DNA from: Lachnospiraceae bacterium
GTDB lineage: Bacteria > Bacillota > Clostridia > Lachnospirales > Lachnospiraceae
Length of the DNA: 64,000 nt
NCBI GenBank assembly: GCA_017412055.1
Contig: JAFQOW010000039.1
Location: 1-64,000 of the forward strand
Reading direction: 5' to 3'
Position numbers and translations under genes: made by a program. Under the pieces are notes generated by a model. The model made no database searches and was not told the DNA's origin. It was given only the letters and a program-made list of their open reading frames with translations. Positions 19,867-28,796 of the stretch are shown here, piece by piece; positions within the stretch are counted from its first letter, which is position 1, and each line of letters starts with the position of its first letter.

Positions 19867-20819
19867 TTGTATTCCTCCATAATCTCTTCAATCTGCATCT
19901 CCACTCGTTCATCTTTCACATCCTTAAGACTTTGCACCAATGACACAACATCTACCATTTCTTCAGATATATATACTGACGGATTGTATTTCCATAATTC
20001 AATTTCCACATAATCGTTATCTTTCATAAACTTTGGTTCTACTATAGCTTCCTTTGGAATATCCTTTACCAACTTCTTATCCATAGCAAAAACTGTACAT
20101 TTCGGGTAATTCAACATACTTTTTTTTGCCAATGCAGTCTCTCCGGCAAACGGTAAATCCATGTCAAAATACTTAAGACTCACATAAATTTTCTTCTGAA
20201 CCGGTGACTGTAAATATACGCTCGAAAGTTGATACAATTTCTTTCCTATTTCTACAGATTTGATTACCTTACTTGTTCCTTCCTTTCGACTTTCCAACAA
20301 ACCAAGTTCCTGCAACTCCTGTACAGCTCTACTAACATTCATAGCTGACATATTAAGATATTCTGCAAGCTCTGACTGGCTCTTTTCTTCATGCTTCTTT
20401 TGATAAATAAAATATAAAAGCAAAAATTGTGTTGTAGCAGATATTTTTTCAACTTTTTCTCTCTTACCTGCACAAAATTCCTTCAAGCTCATTCCTAATT
20501 CCGGTACAAAAATCTGCGAATTTGGTATAATGAATGGAATTCTATTTTTAACCAATGCATTCCTCTGATAAGTAGAAACAGCATCCAGCCACAGTATAAC
20601 TGACATTTCAGCATACTTTTCAATTTCCTGCATTTCCTTTTCAAAACCGGAAACATTAAAATTGTCAGAGTTATTCTTCATTAAAACACTCTGTACATTT
20701 CCAATAGAAAGCACAAAATATTCCCTTTTATTTCTCAAATACAGTGGCAATTTACTCTTACCATCCCAGTTTTCAATTTTAGCGCTTAACCCGAATATCT
20801 CAGCTAAATATTTTTTCAT
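19860..20819 (-). CDS. winged-helix regulator, AbiEi-like putative antitoxin
   Basis: A 319-residue protein with an N-terminal domain of about 120 residues, a MarR-type winged helix-turn-helix at about 125-190 (SQSELAEYLNMSAMNVSRAV is the recognition region) and a C-terminal domain of about 130 residues. Classical AbiEi has its wHTH at the N-terminus, so this is a related but different layout. It overlaps the nucleotidyltransferase gene by 7 nt, and an inverted repeat sits inside its own promoter, consistent with autorepression. Confidence 0.7.
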   Translation of the reverse strand: MKKYLAEIFGLSAKIENWDGKSKLPLYLRNKREYFVLSIGNVQSVLMKNNSDNFNVSGFEKEMQEIEKYAEMSVILWLDAVSTYQRNALVKNRIPFIIPNSQIFVPELGMSLKEFCAGKREKVEKISATTQFLLLYFIYQKKHEEKSQSELAEYLNMSAMNVSRAVQELQELGLLESRKEGTSKVIKSVEIGKKLYQLSSVYLQSPVQKKIYVSLKYFDMDLPFAGETALAKKSMLNYPKCTVFAMDKKLVKDIPKEAIVEPKFMKDNDYVEIELWKYNPSVYISEEMVDVVSLVQSLKDVKDERVEMQIEEIMEEYKW

Positions 20820-20847
20820 AAAAACACCTTTTTAACATTTTTATTTT

Positions 20848-20876
20848 ATTCTAACATACTTTTTGTTAGTATTCAA
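20848..20876 (-). promoter_or_regulatory. promoter with embedded operator for the AbiE-like pair
   Basis: On the minus strand TTGAAT (20871-20876) and TAGAAT (20848-20853) are 17 nt apart. The inverted repeat CTAAC-N9-GTTAG (20851-20869) fills the spacer between them, the position expected for a repressor that blocks RNA polymerase. Confidence 0.6.
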
Positions 20877-20884
20877 TTTATTTG

Positions 20885-21060
20885 TTATTTTATATTTATA
20901 TTACTTTTTAATATATCATCTATATATCCTTTTCGCATAACCTCATCTCTACAATTCTTATACCACTCATATGCTTCCTTAAGTCCTTCTTCTATGGACT
21001 CCGTCACTGGCATAAGCTTATCCTATTCAGTTACATCAAGGTAATACTCATAATTATAAT
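20885..21060 (-). pseudogene. C-terminal remnant of an NAD-dependent epimerase/dehydratase
   Basis: Translated on the minus strand, the frame reads EYYLDVTE, a TAG stop, then DKLMPVTESIEEGLKEAYEW and YKNCRDEVMRKGYIDDIL. This matches the C-terminal end of nucleoside-diphosphate-sugar epimerases, where 'MPVT..EEGL.E.YEWY' is typical. The rest of the gene is missing and an in-frame stop interrupts the fragment, so it is a decayed relic. The surrounding 330 bp hold no intact gene. Confidence 0.7.
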
Positions 21061-21152
21061 AGCTAAAATAATTTAGTTACAAATACAATACTACCTGTTA
21101 CTAATGCCTTTTCATATAGTTATACTCCATTTTTATATAAAATATTGTTTTT

Positions 21153-21980
21153 TTAGCTTAATAGAAAATTTTTGCACACTATATTTAGCACATAAAAAAC
21201 ACTAATTACAAATAACAAAATCGCAAAACGTTTTACTTTTCTTGCCCTTACAAACTCTTCTTTTGTTATAGTAACCTTCTTCTTACTACAATAATATATG
21301 ATTTTAGTAGAATCACTTTTAGGAACATTTATTTCTTTACACCTTATATCTTCTATGTGAACATAGAAAGTTGTCTCTATACAGTAACCATATAAATTCT
21401 CATATTTTGCTCTCTTTCTTTTATCTTTCTTTTTTGATAGAATACACTTAGCATTAAGTGGTTGCAAATCGGTCAATCTTCCGCTTATACAATTATTCAT
21501 TTTATATCCAATGTACCAAATCATCATTGATACTACTATACCAACACATCCCCAAATCATATCATTCACATATGTAGGAATAAAGATATCAGTATCTTTA
21601 TCTAATCCATAAAGACTTGAACTAATACCACATAAAATAATAAATAGTGCAAATGCTATTCCAAACAAACTAATTTTTTCATAAATTATTTTTTCAAATC
21701 TATATTCTTTACCTTTCCAATTTATAACTCTAAAATTAACTTCTTCCTTTTTTTTATTATTACTATTAAATATTAAACAAAATATTAAAAACAAACCAAA
21801 TATTGTACACAAAAAACCACCAATTACATTATATCCCAAATGAACTATTCTTATTTTTTCAAAAACCATCTGAAACAAACTTTCTGATACAATATTTTTT
21901 ATTTCAAGAAAAACTATTATCGCACCTATTGCATATCCTAATAGTTTCCATAATAAATCTTTTTTTATTTTACTATCCAT
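21153..21980 (-). CDS. hypothetical multi-pass membrane protein
   Basis: A 275-residue protein with about five transmembrane helices (roughly 10-28, 45-72, 101-122, 138-158 and 250-268). A basic cytosolic region (SKKKDKRKRAKY, about 182-193) and a beta-rich stretch precede the last helix. A+T content and Lys/Ile use are higher than in the neighbouring core genes. No family was recognised. It is flanked by a pseudogene and the GGGtGRT operon terminator, so it may belong to an acquired patch. Confidence 0.55.
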   Translation of the reverse strand: MDSKIKKDLLWKLLGYAIGAIIVFLEIKNIVSESLFQMVFEKIRIVHLGYNVIGGFLCTIFGLFLIFCLIFNSNNKKKEEVNFRVINWKGKEYRFEKIIYEKISLFGIAFALFIILCGISSSLYGLDKDTDIFIPTYVNDMIWGCVGIVVSMMIWYIGYKMNNCISGRLTDLQPLNAKCILSKKKDKRKRAKYENLYGYCIETTFYVHIEDIRCKEINVPKSDSTKIIYYCSKKKVTITKEEFVRARKVKRFAILLFVISVFYVLNIVCKNFLLS

Positions 21981-22030
21981 TCCCCTATCCTTCTTCTCAT
22001 TTTTAACGACATAACTTTATAACTATTTTG

Positions 22031-22068
22031 TCAAAAAGGCTTCTCAAGTAACCTTGAAAAGCCTTTGA
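22031..22068 (-). terminator. intrinsic terminator of the NifU-like/GGGtGRT operon
   Basis: On the minus strand TCAAAGGCTT...TCAAG-GTTA-CTTGA..AAGCCTTTTTGA forms a long hairpin ending in five T. It follows the GGGtGRT stop. Confidence 0.8.
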
Positions 22069-22084
22069 ATTTTTTATTATTTAA

Positions 22085-23095
22085 TTAAAACTTACCCTGT
22101 TCTGCTGCTTCCTGGATAGAAACTGCAACTGCAACTGTCATACCAACCATTGGGTTGTTACCTGCACCGATAAGACCCATCATCTCAACGTGAGCTGGAA
22201 CTGATGAAGAACCTGCGAACTGTGCATCTGAATGCATACGTCCCATTGTATCTGTCATACCATATGAAGCAGGACCTGCTGCCATATTATCTGGGTGAAG
22301 CGTTCTACCTGTACCACCACCTGATGCAACTGAGAAATACTTCTTACCCTGCTCGATACATTCCTTCTTGTAAGTACCTGCAACTGGATGCTGGAATCTT
22401 GTTGGGTTTGTTGAGTTACCTGTGATAGATACGTCAACACCTTCCTTATGCATGATAGCAACACCTTCACAAACATCGTTTGCACCGTAGCAGTTAACCT
22501 TAGCTCTAAGACCTTCTGAATAAGCCTTTCTAGAAACTTCCTTAACTGTATTTGTGTATGGATCATACTCTGTCTCTACGAATGTGAATCCGTTGATACG
22601 AGAAATAATCTGAGCTGCGTCCTTACCAAGACCATTTAAGATAACTCTTAAAGGCTTCTGACGAACCTTGTTAGCCTTCTCAGCGATACCGATAGCACCT
22701 TCTGCTGCTGCGAATGACTCATGACCAGCTAAGAATGCGAAACACTCTGTCTCTTCCTCAAGTAACATCTTACCGAGGTTACCATGTCCAAGACCAACCT
22801 TACGTGTATCAGCAACTGAACCTGGGATACAGAAAGCCTGAAGACCTTCACCGATTGCTGCTGCTGCATCTGCTGCTCTCTTACAACCCTTCTTGATAGC
22901 GATTGCTGCACCTACGATGTAAGCCCAACAAGCGTTCTCAAAACAGATTGGCTGGATGCCCTTAATCTGATTGTATACATCAAGACCTGCATCCTTTGTA
23001 ATTTTCTCTGCTTCTTCAATAGAAGCGATTCCATAGCTATTTAAAACAGAATTGATTTTGTCAATTCTTCTTTCATATGATTCAAATAATGCCAT
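22085..23095 (-). CDS. GGGtGRT protein
   Basis: A 336-residue protein carrying the family-naming motif GGGTGRTLHPDNMAAGP (about residues 256-272). Other conserved stretches are VNCYGANDVCEGVAIMHKEG and GAGNNPMVGMTVAVAVSIQEA at the C-terminus. The function of the family is not known; it is regularly encoded next to a NifU-like scaffold, as here, 18 nt downstream of it. The pairing suggests a role in metallocluster or sulfur metabolism, which is inference. Confidence 0.9.
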   Translation of the reverse strand: MALFESYERRIDKINSVLNSYGIASIEEAEKITKDAGLDVYNQIKGIQPICFENACWAYIVGAAIAIKKGCKRAADAAAAIGEGLQAFCIPGSVADTRKVGLGHGNLGKMLLEEETECFAFLAGHESFAAAEGAIGIAEKANKVRQKPLRVILNGLGKDAAQIISRINGFTFVETEYDPYTNTVKEVSRKAYSEGLRAKVNCYGANDVCEGVAIMHKEGVDVSITGNSTNPTRFQHPVAGTYKKECIEQGKKYFSVASGGGTGRTLHPDNMAAGPASYGMTDTMGRMHSDAQFAGSSSVPAHVEMMGLIGAGNNPMVGMTVAVAVSIQEAAEQGKF

Positions 23096-23113
23096 TTTAA
23101 TGTCCTCCTTCTA

Positions 23114-23806
23114 TTACTCTTCTCTAGGATCGATGATCTTAACTGCATCTGCAACTCTACCATACTGACCCTTAGCCTTTTCCCAAGCTGTGTTAGCATC
23201 ATCACCCTTCTTGATAAAGTCTGTCATCTTACCAAGACTTACGAACTGGTAACCAATGATATGATCTTCAGCATCAAGAGCGATACCTGTTACATAACCT
23301 TCAGCCATCTCAAGGTAACGAGGACCCTTCTTAAGTGTTCCGTACATTGTACCAACCTGTGAACGGAGACCCTTACCTAAATCTTCAAGACCTGCACCTA
23401 CTGGAAGTCCATCCTCTGAGAATGCAGACTGTGTACGACCGTATACTATCTGTAAGAATAACTCTCTCATAGCTGTATTGATAGCATCACAAACTAAGTC
23501 TGTGTTTAATGCTTCCATAACTGTTAAACCTGGTAAGATTTCTGAAGCCATAGCAGCAGAATGTGTCATACCTGAACATCCGATTGTCTCAACTAATGCT
23601 TCCTGAATGATACCTTCTTTAACATTAAGTGTAAGCTTACAAGCACCCTGCTGTGGAGCACACCAACCAATACCGTGTGTTAAACCAGAGATATCCTTTA
23701 CTTCTTTATTTTTTACCCATCTTCCTTCTGTAGGAACTGGAGCTGCGCCATGATGAACGCCCTGTGCCACTGGACACATTTTTTCAACTTCATGTGAATA
23801 AATCAT
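23114..23806 (-). CDS. iron-sulfur cluster assembly scaffold-like protein (NifU-like)
   Basis: A 230-residue protein related to the NifU N-terminal/IscU scaffold fold. Candidate cluster or sulfur ligands are Cys residues in GWCAPQQGACKL (about 47-57) and the conserved GCSGMTHSAAMASEI (about 75-89). It is longer than IscU and forms a two-gene operon with the GGGtGRT gene. Its exact client is unknown. Confidence 0.82.
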   Translation of the reverse strand: MIYSHEVEKMCPVAQGVHHGAAPVPTEGRWVKNKEVKDISGLTHGIGWCAPQQGACKLTLNVKEGIIQEALVETIGCSGMTHSAAMASEILPGLTVMEALNTDLVCDAINTAMRELFLQIVYGRTQSAFSEDGLPVGAGLEDLGKGLRSQVGTMYGTLKKGPRYLEMAEGYVTGIALDAEDHIIGYQFVSLGKMTDFIKKGDDANTAWEKAKGQYGRVADAVKIIDPREE

Positions 23807-23851
23807 TATAAATCTCCTTTCGAAAATTGATACTTCTACTTATTTTCTCAT

Positions 23852-23888
23852 AAAAAGCAAAAATAGTCTACACCATTTTTGCTTTTTT
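23852..23888 (-). terminator. intrinsic terminator of eutH
   Basis: On the minus strand an A-rich arm AAAAAGCAAAAAT pairs with ATTTTTGCTTTTT, giving a hairpin with a T-rich tail after the eutH stop. Confidence 0.7.
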
Positions 23889-23898
23889 GACAAGTTTT

Positions 23899-24975
23899 TT
23901 ACTTCATTTTTTCTGCGCTGGTTAATGCTGCAAGTAACATCGCTATAAGTCCAGCCGAAATCTTTCCTATAATCAATGTAGCTATCATCCCCGGGGCCAC
24001 TGATGCTGTAAATCCAAGATGTGCTCCAAGTGCTGCCGCTGCACAAACTAACCACGCACTATTTATGACCTTTCCTCTAGGATTCATATCCTTAATCATA
24101 GAAAATACTGGAACTGAATTAGCTAATGCAACCAATATTCCAAGCATACTTTCTGCATTAAGCCCAAAATAATCGCCTATGTAATCAAGTGGCTTTGAAA
24201 GAATCCACTTGATAACCTTTATTATAGGATAGCTTCCCATAAGTATTATGCCTATATCTATAAGCACCTTTCCACCTGCTGTAAGAGGTGCCATCCCTTT
24301 TACCAAGGTTATTCCCGTAAGATGGTCAAAGGCTGCCAGTGCGATGCCAACTATTGCAACTATATTCATCAGCTTACCAAATAATTCGAAAACCTTTATC
24401 ATAAAGTTTTGAAAAAATACCAATCCAATAATCAAAAGCAATGCAAAAATAAGCAATGGAATACAGTTAATAAGTAATTTTTTAAATCCAATTCCATAAA
24501 ACAAACCTGCTATAATAGTTCCAAAAGGCATAGCTATAATACCAAGCATTACGCCCTTAAAAAAGAACTTATAGTCCTTCTCTTCAATCAATCCTATTCC
24601 AACAGGAATCGCAAACACTAATGTACATCCAATCATAGAAGACACTGTAGTTCCAGCCAGTAGACCTATGGCTTTATCTGTTGCCAAACTTGTAGCAAGA
24701 GTATATCCACCCATATCATTTGCCAGAATCGCACCAAACATAGCTGGGTCTATTCCATACTTTGTAAAAAATGGCGTGATAACTGGCGATATCACTCTGG
24801 CGATAACCGGTGCAAAAGAAATAATACCTATAATGGTAAATCCAATTGAACCAATGCATTTAAAACCATCTTCAAACTCCTTTCCCAAGCCAACCTTATT
24901 TCCAATAATTTTATCAATAGCTCCAAGTATAACTCCTACAGCCATGACAAACATAACAATTTCATTAAAACTCAT
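23899..24975 (-). CDS. eutH: ethanolamine utilization transporter EutH
   Basis: A 358-residue membrane protein with about ten helices, matching EutH, the ethanolamine permease of eut operons. Conserved stretches include AMFGAILANDMGGYTLATSLA (residues about 98-118) and MGSYPIIKVIKWIL. No ammonia-lyase (eutBC), microcompartment or regulator gene is near, so this is a stand-alone copy; it may feed ethanolamine, from host lipids, to a pathway encoded elsewhere. It has its own terminator. Confidence 0.88.
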   Translation of the reverse strand: MSFNEIVMFVMAVGVILGAIDKIIGNKVGLGKEFEDGFKCIGSIGFTIIGIISFAPVIARVISPVITPFFTKYGIDPAMFGAILANDMGGYTLATSLATDKAIGLLAGTTVSSMIGCTLVFAIPVGIGLIEEKDYKFFFKGVMLGIIAMPFGTIIAGLFYGIGFKKLLINCIPLLIFALLLIIGLVFFQNFMIKVFELFGKLMNIVAIVGIALAAFDHLTGITLVKGMAPLTAGGKVLIDIGIILMGSYPIIKVIKWILSKPLDYIGDYFGLNAESMLGILVALANSVPVFSMIKDMNPRGKVINSAWLVCAAAALGAHLGFTASVAPGMIATLIIGKISAGLIAMLLAALTSAEKMK

Positions 24976-25133
24976 AGTATCTTACCTTATCTCCACGCTT
25001 ACAATAGAATATATCTATTTAGCTGTGCAACCTCCATAATTTTTTCTAGAACTATTTTACCTTAGCAAATATAAATAAACAATATACATTTTTTATTTTT
25101 TATGATAATATATACATAGTTTTGAGATTAAGG

Positions 25134-25160
25134 TTGACAAATCTAAATCTAACTTAAGAT
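25134..25160 (+). promoter_or_regulatory. putative promoter of the HTH-domain gene
   Basis: TTGACA at 25134-25139 with a TAAGATATT-type -10 about 15-16 nt downstream. The direct repeat AATCTAAATCTAA fills the spacer, perhaps an operator for the encoded HTH protein. Confidence 0.45.
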
Positions 25161-25181
25161 ATTAAAGCGAGGTATATATAA

Positions 25182-25721
25182 ATGGGACTTTTTAATTTCA
25201 AAAAACGTAGAATTAAGAAAAAACGTGAACAGCTATGCAAAGAAATCGATATATTTATCCAGGTTCACTTTGTCAGAGAACGAAACAACCATGCAAAGAA
25301 CAAATATAATACTCTTTCATTAAAAAGTGATCCTGACAGAGATGCCTGCAAGGAATGGTACGAAAATCACGGAAATCCAAAAACCTTTAGCGAAATTGTA
25401 TTAGCTTATCTAAAGACAACTGACATAGATGAGGGATATCTTTGCGACAAGTGTGGCTTTGAAAAAAGCTTTATTTCAAAGCTTAAGAATGACAAAACTT
25501 ATCATCCAAGCAAGGGTGAGGCTGTACTCTTTGCTATGGCCTTCAAGCTTAATTTTGAGGAGACAAAGGCTTTACTTATGTCAGCAGAGCATGCCCTCAC
25601 AAATTCCTCAAAGGAAGATTTGATTATACGATATTTTATTGAAAATAAAGAATATAGTATAAGCAATCTTAACTATATATTAGAAAAGATTTGTGAAAAG
25701 AAAATTAAGGAAATTATATAA
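25182..25721 (+). CDS. helix-turn-helix domain protein
   Basis: A 179-residue cytosolic protein. The first 40 residues are very basic (FKKRRIKKKREQ). An XRE-like helix-turn-helix lies at about 70-135 (SEIVLAYLKTTDIDEGYLCD then FEKSFISKLKNDKTYHPSKG), followed by a helical tail. It is one of few plus-strand genes here. RBS GCGAGG precedes the ATG. The target is unknown. Confidence 0.7.
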   Translation: MGLFNFKKRRIKKKREQLCKEIDIFIQVHFVRERNNHAKNKYNTLSLKSDPDRDACKEWYENHGNPKTFSEIVLAYLKTTDIDEGYLCDKCGFEKSFISKLKNDKTYHPSKGEAVLFAMAFKLNFEETKALLMSAEHALTNSSKEDLIIRYFIENKEYSISNLNYILEKICEKKIKEII

Positions 25722-25730
25722 GATTAACAT

Positions 25731-25787
25731 AAAAATGTAGTTGCTTTATGATATATCATTAATATCAAATAAGCAACTACATTTTTT
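25731..25787. terminator. bidirectional terminator between convergent genes
   Basis: AAAAATGTAGTTGCTT (25731-25746) is complementary to AAGCAACTACATTTTT (25771-25786). It lies between two convergent stops and has A/T tails suited to both strands. Confidence 0.8.
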
Positions 25788-25803
25788 ATGTATAATTATC
25801 TTG

Positions 25804-26412
25804 TTATATTACTTCTCTACAGAAATAACACTTATATTCCTTAGTTCTCGATATAGGTAAAATATTGACTGCACCACAATACTTACATGTAACATTCTCT
25901 TCATTGTAACCTGTTGCTGAATTCACATCCCCATTCGTTCCATAATTATTATACTGAGTCTGATTAGATGAACTACTTGTATAATTTATACCTGCCTCTT
26001 CCATCTTAGAATAGGAAGTCTTAGGCAAATCAGCTTTCATCATCTGTTTTCTTTCTCTATAAGCTTCTTTTCTATCCTCAAAGATTTCATGTACAGTAGC
26101 TTCACCTATTGGCTCTACCTTATGCTCATAAGCGTGAGTATGTCCACCGTTATATGGTGAATTTGTATTATTTCCAAAACCTGCTCCCTGTAATGTCTGC
26201 TGAGAGTAATGAGAATTAATAGTGCTATATCTATTAGGAGACGCAGATTCATTATAATAATCATCCATTCTTTGAAGTGATATCTCTCTTCTTACATTCT
26301 CACTTCCATTCTTTCCCTTCCTAATTGATTTAATAATAACCACAATAATTATAAACCAAAAAATCATAGGTATAAATGTAAATAATATTTGTACCGTCGT
26401 AAATATTGCCAT
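25804..26412 (-). CDS. membrane-anchored zinc-ribbon protein
   Basis: A 202-residue protein with one N-terminal helix (about 6-27), a long polar Asn/Ser/Tyr-rich central region, and a C-terminal zinc ribbon with CKYCG and CYFC pairs about 18 residues apart. The start at 26412 is preceded by AAAGGAAG; an in-frame ATG six codons upstream overlaps that site. The role is unknown. It lies 36 nt after another small membrane protein, probably in one operon. Confidence 0.65.
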   Translation of the reverse strand: MAIFTTVQILFTFIPMIFWFIIIVVIIKSIRKGKNGSENVRREISLQRMDDYYNESASPNRYSTINSHYSQQTLQGAGFGNNTNSPYNGGHTHAYEHKVEPIGEATVHEIFEDRKEAYRERKQMMKADLPKTSYSKMEEAGINYTSSSSNQTQYNNYGTNGDVNSATGYNEENVTCKYCGAVNILPISRTKEYKCYFCREVI

Positions 26413-26448
26413 ATCTATACTTCCTTTCATCCAAAAATATATACTGTA

Positions 26449-26829
26449 TTATATATATTTTTGTTGCAAAGTGTCAATGTCTTTTTCCTGCCAATACCTT
26501 TTGCTTCTCTCATACATTGCAAGCATCACAAAGCCTACAGGTAATATATATACAAGTTGCAAAATCATAAGCATAATCAAAATCCATGTGGACTGAGCAA
26601 ACACAGCTACTACAATTCCAGCTAATATACATCCTAGATAAACTGAAAATGCATTTTCAGATAATATATTATATCTATTCATTATGTTCATCTCTCTTTT
26701 GCTGTCTCCATCAAACTCTATGCGATTAGGACTTATGCATGAACAAAATTGAATAAGATATATTGCCAATATCACTAACACCAAAAGTGGAAAGTAAAAT
26801 AAGTTATCAAATATAAATTGTGTAGCCAT
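26449..26829 (-). CDS. small membrane protein, unknown
   Basis: A 126-residue protein with about three transmembrane helices (roughly 9-29, 58-76, 79-103). The start is set at 26829, where GGAGG precedes the ATG. The open frame extends to 26931 but that part runs through a terminator hairpin at 26913-26951, so the longer form is not credible. No family was recognised. It sits upstream of the zinc-ribbon gene. Confidence 0.6.
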   Translation of the reverse strand: MATQFIFDNLFYFPLLVLVILAIYLIQFCSCISPNRIEFDGDSKREMNIMNRYNILSENAFSVYLGCILAGIVVAVFAQSTWILIMLMILQLVYILPVGFVMLAMYERSKRYWQEKDIDTLQQKYI

Positions 26830-26912
26830 AGTTTTTTCCTCCAAAATGCTTATATATTCTATGTTTAGCTTTGCGCTTATCTTTGTTGCGCTCATCCTTA
26901 TATTCAGATAAT

Positions 26913-26951
26913 ACAAAAAATACAGTCCCAAAACTAGGACTGTACTTTTTT
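26913..26951. terminator. terminator downstream of the ABC-F gene
   Basis: TACAGTCC (26922-26929) pairs with GGACTGTA (26938-26945), with A-rich and T-rich flanks giving U-tracts on both strands. Confidence 0.75.
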
Positions 26952-27022
26952 CATTTTAGAAAATATTAACAACCTTATATTTATATCAATATCTTGTTTT
27001 TTTACACATTTGTTATTGTAAA

Positions 27023-28576
27023 TTATGCAAGCAATGAATACTCCTCAAGGTTCCAAACCTTATCTACTAGACCTTCGTAAAACTCTGGCTCATGGCACAC
27101 GATAAGTACTGCACCCTTGTACTCCTTAAGAGCTCTCTTCAACTCATCCTTTGCATCTACATCAAGATGATTTGTAGGCTCGTCGAGAAGCAAAATATTT
27201 GTCTCATTGTTAACAAGCTTACAAAGTCTAACCTTCGCCTGCTCACCACCTGACAACACTCTAACCTGACTTTCAATATGCTTTGTTGTAAGACCACACT
27301 TAGCTAGAGCCGAACGCACCTCGTACTGAGTATATGATGGGAACTCCTCCCAAATCTCTTCTATACATGTATTATTGGAAGGCTTGATTTCCTGCTCAAA
27401 ATATCCCTTATAGAGATAATCACCTAAAGCTGCCTTTCCCTTTAGCGCTGGAATAAGACCTAACACACTTTTTAAGAATGTTGTCTTACCTATACCATTA
27501 GTGCCCACGATAGCAATCTTCTCACCACGCTCCATTCTAAGGTTCATTGGCTTAGAAAGCGGCTGACTCTTATCATATCCAATAACTAAATCAGTAGTCT
27601 CAAAAATCACCTTACCAGCAGCTCTAGCCTCTTTAAAATTAAACTCTGGCTTTGGTTTCTCCTTAGCAAGCTCGATAACATCCATCTTATCAAGCTTCTT
27701 CTGTCTGGACATAGCCATATTTCTAGTAGATACTCTGGCCTTATTTCTAGCCACGAAATCCTTTAAGTCAGCTATTTCTTGCTGCTGACGATTATATGCA
27801 GCCTCAAGCTGAGCCTTCTTTACTGCATAAACCTCCTGGAACTTATCATAATCACCTACGTAACGATTAAGCTCCTGATTCTCCATATGATAAATGATAT
27901 TAATAACGCTATTTAAGAATGGTATATCATGAGAGATAAGAATAAACGCACTCTCATACTCCTGTAAATATCTTTTAAGCCATTCAATATGATTTGCATC
28001 CAAGTGGTTAGTAGGCTCGTCAAGAAGCAAGATATCTGGCTTCTCAAGAAGCAACTTAGCAAGTAAAATCTTAGTTCTCTGACCACCACTAAGCTCTGTA
28101 ACATCCTTATCAAGACCAAGTTCAAGAATACCTAAAGCTCTGGCAACCTCCTCCACCTTTGCTTCTATTACATAGAAGTCATGATTAGTAAGCATGTCCT
28201 GAATAGTTCCAAGCTCCTCCATCATCTCATCCATCTCTTCCGCTGAAGCCTCTCCAAGCTTATCACATATGGCATTCATCTTCTCTTCCATATCAAAAAG
28301 CCACTTAAAGGCAGAACGAAGCACATCACCGATAGTCATACCCTTCTCAAGCACTGCGTGCTGGTCTAAATATCCTACACGAACATTCTTATTCCACTCT
28401 ACATTACCTGCATCAGGAGTAAGCTTACCAGTTACAATATTCATAAATGTAGACTTACCCTCACCATTTGCACCGATAAGTCCAATATGTTCACCCTTTA
28501 AAAGTCTAAAAGACACATTATCAAATATAGCTCTGTCACCAAAGCCATGACTAAGATTTTCTACGTTAAGTACCAT
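27023..28576 (-). CDS. ABC-F family ATP-binding protein
   Basis: A 517-residue soluble protein with two ABC domains and no membrane part. Domain 1 has GANGEGKST, LSGGQRTK and ILLLDEPTNHLD; domain 2 has GTNGIGKTT, LSGGEQAK and a second ILLLDEPTNHLD. The interdomain linker is helical and charged. ABC-F proteins act on ribosomes, either as translation factors or for antibiotic protection; the subfamily cannot be fixed here. The start at 28576 (MVLNVENLSHGFG) matches family N-termini; 31 upstream in-frame residues are dropped. The gene diverges from the DUF5721 gene. Confidence 0.9.
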   Translation of the reverse strand: MVLNVENLSHGFGDRAIFDNVSFRLLKGEHIGLIGANGEGKSTFMNIVTGKLTPDAGNVEWNKNVRVGYLDQHAVLEKGMTIGDVLRSAFKWLFDMEEKMNAICDKLGEASAEEMDEMMEELGTIQDMLTNHDFYVIEAKVEEVARALGILELGLDKDVTELSGGQRTKILLAKLLLEKPDILLLDEPTNHLDANHIEWLKRYLQEYESAFILISHDIPFLNSVINIIYHMENQELNRYVGDYDKFQEVYAVKKAQLEAAYNRQQQEIADLKDFVARNKARVSTRNMAMSRQKKLDKMDVIELAKEKPKPEFNFKEARAAGKVIFETTDLVIGYDKSQPLSKPMNLRMERGEKIAIVGTNGIGKTTFLKSVLGLIPALKGKAALGDYLYKGYFEQEIKPSNNTCIEEIWEEFPSYTQYEVRSALAKCGLTTKHIESQVRVLSGGEQAKVRLCKLVNNETNILLLDEPTNHLDVDAKDELKRALKEYKGAVLIVCHEPEFYEGLVDKVWNLEEYSLLA

Positions 28577-28710
28577 TTTAATTCCATACCTTTCTATATA
28601 CCGCCAAAGCAACATTATTTTCCTTAGTCTGCAAGCAGTCTCGTAAAATTTATTCAATATTTTCTGCACAGCTGACTATTACTTTCAAATTTTAACAGAA
28701 AGACGTCTAG

Positions 28711-28739
28711 TTTACAACCAGACTTTTTTTTATTATAAT
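28711..28739 (+). promoter_or_regulatory. sigma-A promoter of the DUF5721 gene
   Basis: TTTACA (28711-28716) and TATAAT (28734-28739) are 17 nt apart, about 60 nt before the start. The -35 is part of a small hairpin followed by eight T. Confidence 0.7.
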
Positions 28740-28796
28740 GATTCTATTGTATGAGCCAAAATATGTAATATTTTTTGTGAAAGGATGACTTTTAAT

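Noticed and set aside
23899-24975. eut operon or microcompartment locus
   Set aside because: Only eutH is present; neighbours are unrelated.
26830-26931. N-terminal extension of the small membrane protein
   Set aside because: It runs through a terminator hairpin and lacks a ribosome-binding site; GGAGG marks the inner ATG at 26829.
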